Assembly (NCBI GenBank): GCA_009785605.1
Contig: WQVY01000012.1
Coordinates: 1 to 43,900 of the forward strand
Direction of reading: 5' to 3'
Source of the DNA: Defluviitaleaceae bacterium
Lineage (GTDB): Bacteria; Bacillota; Clostridia; Lachnospirales; WQUN01
DNA: 43,900 bases
The notes under the pieces: generated by a model
The model's input: only the letters and a program-made list of their open reading frames with translations
The model's database searches: none
Told to the model about the DNA's origin: nothing
Program-made: the position numbers and the translations under genes
Part shown: one piece after another, positions 34,018-41,737 of the stretch
How positions within the stretch are numbered: position 1 is the first letter of the stretch
How the letters are laid out: each line of letters starts with the position of its first letter

Positions 34018-34704
34018 CTAGGTGCCTTTTGCGTGGACATGCAAATCCCCTGCGGTATCTACATATGCGAGTAGTACAGACTGCGGGCTTGTTATGTCAC
34101 TACCATGTAGTTGGGCTTGCAGCCAAGCCGTGTCTTTGTTTATCGCTGTTAGATGCTCATTTATAATATTACCGTCTATTATTACGTTCGTGCATAGCCC
34201 TTCATACATTGTGGGGATTTGCATATCTTTTGGGGTAAGTGGGCGATTTTGATTTTTGGGCAAAATACTTAACCTGCCGCTGGTTTCTAGTATTGCATAC
34301 TCTATGTTGGCTATGTCAAAGATATCTTTTTGGCGGCATTCTTCCAGCAGGTCGTTGATGTTTATCTTGGCTTTTATGAGGTTGGACTCTAATATCTTGC
34401 CTTTTTCTATTACGATAGAAGGCGAGCCATCTAGTATTTTCCTTCCTTTGTAGCTTTTGATACTTATATATGACAGTACCAGCGAAAACAAAGTAAACAC
34501 AACAAGAGCCGTAAGCCCTTCAGCCAAGTGGATAGTACGCACAACGGCATACTCGGAAGCTATCGAGCCAATAGAAATACCTACGACATAGTCAAAAAAA
34601 CTAAGCTGTGCCATTTGTTTTTTACCCATTATCCGCGCCAAGATAAACAGCGCGATAATGGCCATAACAGATGATGCAGCCGTGTGTAGTATTTTATCTA
34701 CCAA
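34018..34704 (-). CDS. DUF421 (YetF-like) membrane protein
   Basis: This 228-residue protein has three N-terminal membrane helices (about 8-28, 42-62, 65-85) containing RIMGKKQMAQLSFFDYVVGI and GSIASE, the signature of the YetF/DUF421 family, and then a cytoplasmic domain (ILDGSPSIVIEKGKI, LLEECRQKDIFDIANIEYAI). Members occur near spore genes in clostridia; the molecular role is unclear. The likely start is TTG with GGTGGTG upstream. Between it and the SPOCS gene lies a family-B element, and another lies upstream. Confidence 0.88.
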   Translation of the reverse strand: MVDKILHTAASSVMAIIALFILARIMGKKQMAQLSFFDYVVGISIGSIASEYAVVRTIHLAEGLTALVVFTLFSLVLSYISIKSYKGRKILDGSPSIVIEKGKILESNLIKAKININDLLEECRQKDIFDIANIEYAILETSGRLSILPKNQNRPLTPKDMQIPTMYEGLCTNVIIDGNIINEHLTAINKDTAWLQAQLHGSDITSPQSVLLAYVDTAGDLHVHAKGT

Positions 34705-34734
34705 GTAATCACCACCCGAGATAGATTCACAACG

Positions 34735-34838
34735 TATAGCAATCGTACTTTAAATCGGTCCCGTCTATCGTCGAAAACGCGTTGGAGCGTTCGCGATTTT
34801 CGGCTCGGACGGGACCGTTTAAAGGTGCGATTGCTATA
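34735..34838. repeat. Family B hairpin element, copy B4 (complete)
   Basis: Complete ends TATAGCAATCG and CGATTGCTATA. It is nearly identical to B5 (38961-39064) in inverted orientation. It lies in front of the DUF421 gene. Confidence 0.8.
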
Positions 34839-34869
34839 GTTTGGCTATTTTGTGGTAATATATGCGCTA

Positions 34870-34900
34870 TATAGCAATTCACCCTTTAAACGGTGCCGCC
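34870..34900. repeat. Family B half element
   Basis: TATAGCAATTCACCCTTTAA followed by ACGGTGCCGCC matches only a left arm of family B. It ends shortly before the PhzF-type gene. Confidence 0.6.
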
Positions 34901-34923
34901 ATACACGAAAGGATGTGAAACAA

Positions 34924-35721
34924 GTGAAATATTTCATTGTTGACGCTTTTACAGACGAGCTATTTAAAGGCAACCAGGCTGGTGTATGCATAACGAACGA
35001 ATGGCCAGACGATTATCTCATGCAAAAGATTGCGTTTGAGAATAACCTGTCCGAGACGGCTTTCGTTGTAAAGCAGGGCAGCCACTATGGTTTGCGGTGG
35101 TTTACCCCAAAGGTGGAAGTGGACTTGTGCGGCCACGCGACACTGGCGGCAGCTTATGTAGTATTAAATTTTAGCGAAATATCTGCTGCCAATACCAATG
35201 TGCAGTTTGAAACAAAGAGCGGCATCCTTACTGTCACAAAGGTAGGCGACTTATATGAAATGGACTTCCCGTCCAGAGAGCCAAGGCAAATAGAGCTTAC
35301 TGCCAACATGTGCAATGCCATAGGGGCGACGGCGCTAGAAGCGCATCTTTCACGCGATTTGGTTTTATTATTAGACAGCGAGCAACAAGTACGTGACCTT
35401 AGCCCAAACTTTGACTTGATAAAACAACTAGGCTATTTTGCGGTTGTGGTCACAGCCAAAGGCATAGATATTGATTTTGTTTCAAGATTTTTTACACCAG
35501 GCGCAGGTGTGCCAGAAGACCCTGTTACAGGTTCGGCACATAGCACGCTTATCCCGTTTTGGGCCAAGCGGCTAGGCAAGGACAAAATGGTTGCCAGGCA
35601 GCTTTCTGCACGCGGCGGGACGCTATACTGCGAAAATCATGGCGAGCGTGTTAAGATTTCTGGTAAGGCTGTGCTTTATTTGCAGGGTGAGATTTTTGTT
35701 GAAGATAATAGTCTCGCTTAA
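34924..35721 (+). CDS. PhzF-family isomerase-like protein
   Basis: The 265-residue protein has the complete PhzF layout: VDAFTDELFKGNQAGVC, the catalytic Glu E44 in NLSETAFV, the LCGHATLAAAYV motif and, in the second half, the mirror motif EDPVTGSAHSTL. PhzF relatives are mostly uncharacterised cytosolic isomerases/epimerases outside phenazine producers. The start is taken as GTG 34924 with AAAGGATG upstream, which gives the normal N-terminus. It overlaps the converging kinase-like gene by 4 nt. Confidence 0.9.
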   Translation: MKYFIVDAFTDELFKGNQAGVCITNEWPDDYLMQKIAFENNLSETAFVVKQGSHYGLRWFTPKVEVDLCGHATLAAAYVVLNFSEISAANTNVQFETKSGILTVTKVGDLYEMDFPSREPRQIELTANMCNAIGATALEAHLSRDLVLLLDSEQQVRDLSPNFDLIKQLGYFAVVVTAKGIDIDFVSRFFTPGAGVPEDPVTGSAHSTLIPFWAKRLGKDKMVARQLSARGGTLYCENHGERVKISGKAVLYLQGEIFVEDNSLA

Positions 35722-36404
35722 ATGGGTGAATCACAATAAATTTTCATAATCTCATGTACAGACTGTTCTACGGTCAGATTTGTGTTATCAAGTATTTCTA
35801 CATCACGAAATATTAACCTGTCATAGAAGTATCGCACCCATTCTTCTGGGGTTGTGCTTGTGTGGCAGGTTCTTGTTTTTGTACGCTGTAGGGCGGTCTC
35901 GTAATTGGGTCTTAGCAATATTATGCGGTAGACCATGCCCTTGCTTTCAAAAAGGTTTATGTATTTGTGGATGTCGGCAGGCATGATTACATGTGACACA
36001 ACAATATTACTACTATAAGCTGATAGGATATCTATCTCATTTCCAATTTCCTCAAGCATTTCATCCGAGTCGAAGCTCCCGGAGTTTGCACCTAGTTTAT
36101 GCTTTATTACCTGCCTGGTACAATCGCTGTCAATGGCCAGGAAACCATAGCTTTTTACCAGTTCTTCTGCCGTGGCGGATTTCCCGCTTCCGCAAGTCCC
36201 GTTTAATAAGATGATGTTTTTGCCTTGGGGGCAGCCTCTTACTTCCGCTTCCGAGCCACATGTGTTGCATGTGGGTAGTATTGGGGAGATGCTAAAGGCC
36301 TATTTGCGCAGGCTTTGGTTGTAGATTGTAATATTGTGCGGTGATATATTTCCGCATGATGGACAGTGGGCAGTGGGGTGTGATGTTGTTGTGATTTTTG
36401 GCAT
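35718..36404 (-). pseudogene. P-loop kinase-like gene with zinc ribbon, interrupted by in-frame TAG
   Basis: From ATG 36404, with AAAGGAG seven bases upstream, the frame encodes 34 residues including HCPSCGN, meets TAG at 36300-36302, then continues in the same frame without a stop to 35718: PTCNTCGSEAEVRGCP, then Walker A NGTCGSGKSATAEEL and later ILLRPNYETALQRTK. CPSCG and CNTCG would form one zinc ribbon across the TAG. The C-terminal part resembles small AAA/adenylate-kinase-like P-loop kinases. Either it is a nonsense mutant, or the product restarts internally (for example at the ATG at 36059, which loses the P-loop), or TAG is read through. The substrate is unknown. Confidence 0.65.
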
Positions 36405-36429
36405 CATGGGCTCCTTTGTGGTCTCGAAA

Positions 36430-36444
36430 TTGAATACAGCTTCT
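36430..36444 (-). repeat. Family C end motif
   Basis: The minus strand reads AGAAGCTGTATTCAA, the end motif of family C. No matching partner within 400 bp was found. Confidence 0.4.
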
Positions 36445-36562
36445 TGCAACGGCATTTCTATTTCAAAACCTATATGCTATACTCACATCATACGCGGGGG
36501 ATGACACCTATAATAAATAAACGTGCAGCGTATACATCTTTGTTGTTCATTCGAGCAAGCCG

Positions 36563-36584
36563 CATTGGCGGCATGCCGCCAATG
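36563..36584. promoter_or_regulatory. 22-bp perfect palindrome before the RRXRR gene
   Basis: CATTGGCGGCA is followed by its exact reverse complement TGCCGCCAATG, with additional AAGC/GCTT flanks. It lies 30 bp before the start codon at 36615 and may be an operator or a leader hairpin. Confidence 0.4.
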
Positions 36585-36614
36585 TGTGCTTATCTTATTA
36601 TAGGAGAGTACATG

Positions 36615-38171
36615 ATGAATAAATTAATAAATGTTATAGATGAACAAGGTAACAAACTGGCTCCAACCTATCCCAGGCGCGCAAAATATTTGATTAAACA
36701 TGGGCGTGCGCAAGCAGATGGCGATAACACCATTATCCTTTTAACACCACCAAAAAATATGACTGCCACAAAGCACCGTAGTGCTTTCGCCGCATATTTG
36801 ACCGAAAAAAAGCGCGCACAAAAAACAATCACTGAGCACATGCGATTGTTTGATGTTTTTGAAGACACGCCACCGTCTGCCGATGAAATTGGTATCTTTT
36901 GTTGGGGAAGGCCCGGCGCAGCATACGGCAGCGGCGGACAAATTGCCAGATGGCGTTTTTTAGATGAATTCGCCGCATTTTGCGAGGCGCAAGAAACCAC
37001 CGGAAAAGCAGACTATGCGCAACCGATATTTGCCGCCGCCATCCGCACACTGATACATGACTACTTTGAAGGCGACGCATGGCACGCCGTTACAAAGTTT
37101 AAGCAAGAGATTGTGTTCATACCCCAAGATGCACAAATCCTTCCGCAATTCCTTAACGGCTTAAGCAACGACGAGTTTGTTACGGCATTCAAGGCTTTGC
37201 AAAAATTGGCTTACGGCATTTATGAAGGAATTGAGCAAGGCTCACCCTTCGAGTGGGGCTGGCCGGACTGGCGCGGCCTTGGCGTTTATGGCATAAACCA
37301 TAACCGGGTTATGCGAGCAATTGAATCACTCTCTTATGGGGAGTTGGCTGACGATACCCTAGTTATGGACAAAAAAGATTATTTTGCAACCGACCATAAC
37401 AAGCCGCAAGACAGAGCAATTATGCTATTGAAAGGTATTGCCCAACACGGGTTTTTCATCGAAGGACTGGATGACAAAAAGGCCGCCGCCTTCACAGTGT
37501 CGTGTCCCGATTCTCCCAATGTGATGCGCGTGCTGCAAGCGTACTTTCGAAGTAGGCCTAACCCCGAGGGTTGCACCAAATGCACCAAGGATTGCACAGA
37601 ACAAGCGCATTGTTGGCAAACAAATTATTACCGTCACGCAAAGCTGCTTTCACATCGCTTTGTGGAGGCATGCGAGTCGGCAGATGTACATGCACCGTAT
37701 TCGATGGCGGATGTAGGCAAAGCGGAGTTTCTTGCCCGAACCGACTATCTACCGGAAAGCTTGCGCCAGACGCACTACGCAATTTACCACGATGCATGCA
37801 AAGTCGGCATTTGGACAGAACCTTTCTATGACATGTTTAGTAACGCCATTGTCTATGCCAAAGGCACTTGGAAGAAGCACAAACGATTAATCTTTTGGGA
37901 CAGCAATGCAATATTCGTGCGCTTTGAACGCGTTTTCTCAAAGCATCCAGAGAAAATAGCCGAGCTTGAGGCGCGTTTCCCCGGCATTTTTGCACAAAAA
38001 GAGGCTCAAGGACAACGTCGTTGTGCCAATTGCGAACCAACTTGTAAGCATCTATATATGGGTACTGTTTCATATTGCGATTATTCGGAGTTCAAGTTTG
38101 ACAAACTGTCACACGATGACGCAATTTTTATTTATGAGTTGTTCAAGCTGGACAACAATATCAAGCTCTAA
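36615..38171 (+). CDS. Hypothetical protein with RRXRR-like N-terminus and Cys clusters
   Basis: The protein has 518 residues. The first 45 residues (INVIDEQGNKLAPTYPRRAK, then YLIKHGRAQ) match the RRXRR/PLMP-like domain found at the N-terminus of IscB-type nucleases and other clostridial proteins. No HNH or RuvC motif follows. Residues about 55-130 (AYLTEKKRAQKTITEHMRLF) look like a SAM-like/core-binding domain. Two Cys groups, CTKCTKDCTEQAHC (about 318) and CANCEPTC (about 473), may bind metal or an iron-sulfur cluster. The start has GGAGAG upstream with ATGATG; the upstream open frame lacks a ribosome site. A terminator follows. I cannot assign a function. Confidence 0.6.
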   Translation: MNKLINVIDEQGNKLAPTYPRRAKYLIKHGRAQADGDNTIILLTPPKNMTATKHRSAFAAYLTEKKRAQKTITEHMRLFDVFEDTPPSADEIGIFCWGRPGAAYGSGGQIARWRFLDEFAAFCEAQETTGKADYAQPIFAAAIRTLIHDYFEGDAWHAVTKFKQEIVFIPQDAQILPQFLNGLSNDEFVTAFKALQKLAYGIYEGIEQGSPFEWGWPDWRGLGVYGINHNRVMRAIESLSYGELADDTLVMDKKDYFATDHNKPQDRAIMLLKGIAQHGFFIEGLDDKKAAAFTVSCPDSPNVMRVLQAYFRSRPNPEGCTKCTKDCTEQAHCWQTNYYRHAKLLSHRFVEACESADVHAPYSMADVGKAEFLARTDYLPESLRQTHYAIYHDACKVGIWTEPFYDMFSNAIVYAKGTWKKHKRLIFWDSNAIFVRFERVFSKHPEKIAELEARFPGIFAQKEAQGQRRCANCEPTCKHLYMGTVSYCDYSEFKFDKLSHDDAIFIYELFKLDNNIKL

Positions 38172-38174
38172 CAA

Positions 38175-38215
38175 AAAAATCCCTCTGCCATTGTTTGAAT
38201 GGCAGAGGGATTTTT
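38175..38215. terminator. Rho-independent terminator after the RRXRR gene
   Basis: AAATCCCTCTGCCATT and AATGGCAGAGGGATTT form a 16-bp stem with a 5-nt loop and an A/T run on each side. Confidence 0.92.
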
Positions 38216-38264
38216 ATAGGTGTTGTTGTTTCGTAACGCAGTCCTGACCCGGACTATGCGTTAC

Positions 38265-38295
38265 TCTTGCGCTTGGCAGGAATCGAACCTGCGAC
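38265..38295. repeat. 31-bp att-like repeat, distal copy of the tRNA-Arg 3' end
   Basis: Identical to 39129-39159, which is the T-arm and acceptor 3' side of tRNA-Arg. A hairpin (GTAACGCA...TGCGTTAC, 38233-38264) abuts it on the outside. The hicA -35 box begins 2 bp inside the islet. Confidence 0.8.
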
Positions 38296-38296
38296 A

Positions 38297-38325
38297 TTGC
38301 AACACGTAATAATACGTGATATAAT
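38297..38325 (+). promoter_or_regulatory. hicAB promoter with embedded palindromic operator
   Basis: TTGCAA (38297-38302) and TATAAT (38320-38325) are 17 bp apart. The spacer holds the perfect palindrome CACGTAATAATACGTG (38303-38318), the expected position for autorepression by HicB. Confidence 0.75.
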
Positions 38326-38344
38326 AAGTGTGCGAGGTGAGGGA

Positions 38345-38527
38345 ATGACAGCAAAAGAGTTAAAACGGAAGTTGATAGCCAACGGTTGGACAATCAAGCA
38401 AGGCACAAGACATGAATATGCCACGCACCCCGACTATCCCGGTGTTAAAGCACAAATACATCGCCACACGGGCGACATCCCAGCCGGAACATTGCACAAG
38501 ATTATGAAAGACACGGGACTTAAATAA
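38345..38527 (+). CDS. hicA: HicA-type mRNA interferase toxin
   Basis: The 60-residue protein has the dsRBD-like HicA fold: MTAKELKRKLIANGWTIKQG, then the catalytic-His segment AQIHRHTGDIPAGTLHKIMK. HicA cleaves mRNA when free of its antitoxin. GAGGTG lies five bases before ATG 38345; the frame is open upstream only because it reads through the tRNA fragment. It is followed by hicB after 22 nt. Confidence 0.9.
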   Translation: MTAKELKRKLIANGWTIKQGTRHEYATHPDYPGVKAQIHRHTGDIPAGTLHKIMKDTGLK

Positions 38528-38549
38528 TCAATTTATTGGAGGAAAGTTT

Positions 38550-38960
38550 ATGAAATATGTTTACCCCGCTATTTTATATCATGATGATGGTAAAATAAGC
38601 GTAACTGTCCCAGACTTGCCTGGGTGCCATACTTTTGGCGATAATACAGCCGATGCTCTTATTATGGCAAAAGACGCTATTGAAGGATGGTTATGGGATG
38701 CCGAAAATAATAAAGAGCAAATCCCTATACCTTCTGAATCTCTTCTAACCAAAAATGGCGAAACATTCACACTTGTGGCCGCCGACACAGACGAATATCG
38801 TAAAGCAAATGATACAAAGGCGGTAAAGAAGACCCTCTCCATTCCTTCATGGCTAAACCATCAAGCAGAAAGAGCAAATGCCCCATTTTCGCAGATACTA
38901 CAGCAGGGCTTAAAGGACTATCTGCGTAGCACAGATGAAAAGCGTGTAGGGGCAGTGTGA
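38550..38960 (+). CDS. hicB: HicB-type antitoxin
   Basis: The 136-residue protein has an N-terminal HicB domain (YPAILYHDDGKISVTVPDLP, GCHTFGDNTADAL) that binds HicA, and a C-terminal ribbon-helix-helix-like part (LSIPSWLNHQAERANAPFSQ) that should bind the operator between the promoter boxes. GGAGG lies upstream. A family-B element begins at the base after its stop codon. Confidence 0.92.
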   Translation: MKYVYPAILYHDDGKISVTVPDLPGCHTFGDNTADALIMAKDAIEGWLWDAENNKEQIPIPSESLLTKNGETFTLVAADTDEYRKANDTKAVKKTLSIPSWLNHQAERANAPFSQILQQGLKDYLRSTDEKRVGAV

Positions 38961-39064
38961 TATAGCAATCGCACCTTTAAACGGTCCCGTCCGAGCCGAA
39001 AATCGCGAACGTTTCAACGCGTTTTCTGCGACAGACGGGACCGATTTAAAGTACGATTGCTATA
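38961..39064. repeat. Family B hairpin element, copy B5 (complete)
   Basis: Ends TATAGCAATCG and CGATTGCTATA; the core matches B4. It starts directly after the hicB stop codon (TGA at 38958-38960) and may act as the operon's 3' hairpin. Confidence 0.8.
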
Positions 39065-39091
39065 GTAGAAAGCTAATACTAATGACCAACA

Positions 39092-39130
39092 GAAAAAAGC
39101 CCCACAATCATGATGATTGTAGGGCTTTTC
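39092..39130 (-). terminator. Rho-independent terminator of tRNA-Arg
   Basis: On the minus strand AGCCCTACAATCATCATGATTG-like sequence forms a stem (arms around CAATCAT/ATGATTG and GCCC/GGGC) followed by TTTTTT. Confidence 0.8.
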
Positions 39131-39159
39131 TTGCGCTTGGCAGGAATCGAACCTGCGAC
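39129..39159. repeat. 31-bp att-like repeat at the tRNA-Arg 3' end
   Basis: A perfect direct repeat of 38265-38295. Together they bound an 833-bp islet (38296-39128) holding hicAB, family-B copy B5 and the terminator. No integrase is present. Confidence 0.8.
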
Positions 39160-39204
39160 CTACCGCTTAGGAGGCGGTTGCTCTATCCCCTGAGCTACAA
39201 ACGC
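39132..39204 (-). tRNA. tRNA-Arg (anticodon CCU)
   Basis: The 73-nt cloverleaf is complete: acceptor GCGTTTG pairs with CAAGCGC plus discriminator A; D arm GCTC/GAGC; anticodon stem ACCGC/GCGGT with loop CTCCTAA; T arm GCAGG-TTCGATT-CCTGC. CCA is not encoded. The promoter TTGTGT-17-TATACT lies at 39247-39275. Confidence 0.95.
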
Positions 39205-39246
39205 ATATTCATGCATGCAACCAATAAGGCCACCAGCACGGCGTCT

Positions 39247-39275
39247 AGTATAAATTATAAACGAAGATTACACAA
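39247..39275 (-). promoter_or_regulatory. Promoter of tRNA-Arg
   Basis: On the minus strand TTGTGT (39270-39275) and TATACT (39247-39252) are 17 bp apart, 43 bp before the tRNA 5' end. Confidence 0.5.
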
Positions 39276-39366
39276 CCGTATATCAATAATTTCTCACGGC
39301 ACCAAAGAAAAATACATATAACCACCGTTCTCCGTAAATTTTCCATAATCATTGTGCAAAAATGCA

Positions 39367-39395
39367 TTGCTGTGACCTTCTATGCCCTGTATGCT
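39367..39395 (+). promoter_or_regulatory. Possible promoter of the oxidoreductase pair
   Basis: TTGCTG (39367-39372) and TATGCT (39390-39395) are 17 bp apart, 34 bp before the start codon at 39429. Confidence 0.4.
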
Positions 39396-39428
39396 TATAC
39401 ATATTATTGCAAGACAAAGGAGGCAGCT

Positions 39429-40595
39429 ATGTTAAACGTAGCAATCATCGGATGCGGAAATATTTCTTCTGCGCATATCAACAGCTACTTGAAGTTCCCC
39501 GAAAGGTGCAAAATTGTTGCGCTTGTAGACATCTTTCCCGAAAAGGCCGAGGCAAGAAAAAAGCAGTATGGCCTAGACACGGCACAGGTATTCTCATCTC
39601 ATGAGGAAATGCTGAAAAGTGCCAAAAAGCTAGGGCTTTCTCTTGTGTCTAACTGCACACCGCCCTATGTTCATGCGTCCATTGCCATAGACTGCATGAA
39701 TACAGGCCTACATGTGCTGGTAGAGAAACCAATGGCAACCTGCTTAGCAGAATGCGACCAGATGCTGGCTGCAGAGGCCAAAAATGGCGTTATCCTAAGC
39801 TGTGGGGCACAAAACCGCTTCTTAAACATCATCAGTAAGCTGAAAGAGTTGGCCGACTCCGGCGTTGCTGGCCGCGTACGCTGCGCGCATGTAGATTCTC
39901 TTTGGTGGCGGGGGCATTGCTACTACGACTTATGGTGGCGTGGCACTTGGGAAAAAGAAGGCGGCGGCCCCACACTCAACCATGCCGTCCACCAAATTGA
40001 CATGATAAACTGGATACAAAAGGAGCTTCCTGTTGAAGTAACAGCAGTACTTACCAATGTAATGCACGATAACTCAGAGGTAGAAGACTTATCCTTTGCC
40101 ATACTCAAGTATGCAGATGGCGCGCTTGCAAATGTGACTTCTTCTGTCGTACACCATGGCGGCACCCAAAGCATCGTGCTACAATGTGAAGACGCAAAAA
40201 TTGCCGCACCATTTAGTGTAGCGGCAGAGATATCTAAGCCCAACGGCTTTGGCGAGACAAACCAGCCTCTCATAGACAAAATCACACAGCAGTACAATGC
40301 CATCCCCAACCGCAAATACGAAGGTTTCGAAGGCGAAATAGACGATGTGCTAACCGCAATAGAAACTGGCAAAAAGCCGCTTATCACCGGCATAGATGGC
40401 CGCATGACCGTAGAACTCATCACCGCAATATACAAGTCCGGCTGTACAAAGCAAACTGTGAATCTACCCCTTGCTAAAGACGACGAGTTTTACACATTCG
40501 AGGGCATCCTCAAAAATGCAACCCGGTTCTATAAGAAAGCAAGCTCTGTAGAGGCCTTGGGCGACGGCGGTGCAATTCCTACAGGTAAGTTTTAG
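39429..40595 (+). CDS. Gfo/Idh/MocA-family oxidoreductase
   Basis: The 388-residue protein has an N-terminal Rossmann domain (VAIIGCGNISSAHINSYLKF), the EKPMA motif with the conserved Lys (HVLVEKPMATCLAECDQML) and a C-terminal substrate domain with a possible His (GGGPTLNHAVHQIDMINW). Such enzymes oxidise or reduce sugars or inositol with NAD(P); the substrate is unknown. AAAGGAGG precedes ATG 39429. A second, distant family member follows by 51 bp, suggesting a two-step or paired conversion. Confidence 0.9.
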   Translation: MLNVAIIGCGNISSAHINSYLKFPERCKIVALVDIFPEKAEARKKQYGLDTAQVFSSHEEMLKSAKKLGLSLVSNCTPPYVHASIAIDCMNTGLHVLVEKPMATCLAECDQMLAAEAKNGVILSCGAQNRFLNIISKLKELADSGVAGRVRCAHVDSLWWRGHCYYDLWWRGTWEKEGGGPTLNHAVHQIDMINWIQKELPVEVTAVLTNVMHDNSEVEDLSFAILKYADGALANVTSSVVHHGGTQSIVLQCEDAKIAAPFSVAAEISKPNGFGETNQPLIDKITQQYNAIPNRKYEGFEGEIDDVLTAIETGKKPLITGIDGRMTVELITAIYKSGCTKQTVNLPLAKDDEFYTFEGILKNATRFYKKASSVEALGDGGAIPTGKF

Positions 40596-40646
40596 AGCGC
40601 AACCCGATATAAATATTTTTGCACCACATCACAAAGGAGGATATCA

Positions 40647-41735
40647 ATGTCAGCAAGCGGAATGAACTATGCCCCAAAAGGCAAACCAAACCCCGTGGTA
40701 AAACCCGGCGAGTTTGTCTTTGCCGCCATAGGCCTAGACCACGGCCATATAGGCGGCCAGTGCAACGGCCTAATAGAAGCCGGTGCCACCATAAAATGGA
40801 TTTATGACCCAGACCCTGTAAAGCTTGAACGGTACCTAAAAATGTACCCAGGGGCAAAAGCCGCAAGAAGCGAGGCCGAAGTGCTGGAAGACCAGGAAGT
40901 AAAACTAGTAACCAGTGCCAACATCCCTGCCGAACGTTGCCCACTTGGCCTACGGGTAATGGCCGCAGGCAAGGACTATTTCACAGACAAGGCCCCCTTA
41001 ACATCACTGGAACAACTAGCGCAAGCCAAAGAAATGGTAGAAAAAACCGGCAAGAAATACGCCGTATATTACTCCGAACGCTTGCACGTAGAGGCTGCTG
41101 TTTTTGCAGGGCAGCTTATAGATGAAGGCGCAATTGGTCGTGTAGTGCAAACCATGGGTACAGGCCCCCACCGCATAAGCGCTGGCTCGCGCCCGCCATG
41201 GTTCTTCTTGCGGGAAAAATACGGCGGGATACTGTGCGATATCGGCAGCCATCAAATAGAACAGTTCCTGTACTATACCGGCAGCAAAGATGCCGAAATC
41301 GTTGCCGCACAAGTAGAAAACTACAATAACCCCGACCACCCAGGCCTGGACGATTTTGGCGACTGTGTGCTAAAAGGCGACAATGGCACAACGGGTTACT
41401 TCCGCTGTGACTGGTTTACACCAGACGGCCTAAGCACCTGGGGCGACGGCCGCACAGTGATACTAGGCACAGACGGGTATATAGAGCTTCGTAAATATGT
41501 AGACCTTGCCCGCACCAAAGGCGGGGGCCATGTTTACCTAGCCACCCACAAAGGCGAAGAATACTTCGACGTTAACGGCAAGGTAGGACACCCCTACTTT
41601 GGCCAGCTAATACTAGACTGCATAAACCGTACAGAAAATGCCATGACCCAAGCGCATACATTTAAAGCCGCAGAGCTTAGCGTCAAAGCACAAATGTTTG
41701 CAGAACAGGCACGGGGGATTGTACGCAAAGGTTAA
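40647..41735 (+). CDS. Gfo/Idh/MocA-family oxidoreductase, divergent
   Basis: The 362-residue protein has a Rossmann-type start with an unusual motif (FAAIGLDHGHIGGQCNGLIE in place of GxGxxG), then YFTDKAPLTSLEQL in place of the EKP motif (Lys kept, Glu changed to Asp), and GGILCDIGSHQIEQFLYYTG in the substrate domain. It is a family member with a modified nucleotide site. GGAGG precedes the ATG. It is in an operon with the oxidoreductase upstream and ends 2 bp before the converging scpB. Confidence 0.85.
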   Translation: MSASGMNYAPKGKPNPVVKPGEFVFAAIGLDHGHIGGQCNGLIEAGATIKWIYDPDPVKLERYLKMYPGAKAARSEAEVLEDQEVKLVTSANIPAERCPLGLRVMAAGKDYFTDKAPLTSLEQLAQAKEMVEKTGKKYAVYYSERLHVEAAVFAGQLIDEGAIGRVVQTMGTGPHRISAGSRPPWFFLREKYGGILCDIGSHQIEQFLYYTGSKDAEIVAAQVENYNNPDHPGLDDFGDCVLKGDNGTTGYFRCDWFTPDGLSTWGDGRTVILGTDGYIELRKYVDLARTKGGGHVYLATHKGEEYFDVNGKVGHPYFGQLILDCINRTENAMTQAHTFKAAELSVKAQMFAEQARGIVRKG

Positions 41736-41737
41736 TA

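Noticed and set aside
36300-36302. Genome-wide recoding of TAG
   Set aside because: TAG ends several intact genes here (for example the Nudix gene at 2290 and the XRE gene at 8006), so it is a normal stop; only local readthrough or mutation can explain this site.
38267-38344. An N-terminal extension of hicA beginning MRLAGIEPATLQ
   Set aside because: The residues are the translation of a tRNA 3' end and the hicA promoter; the true start has its own ribosome site at 38345.
5712-39064. CRISPR-like repeats
   Set aside because: The recurring family B sequences are dispersed singly with inverted orientation and no regular spacers; no cas genes are present.
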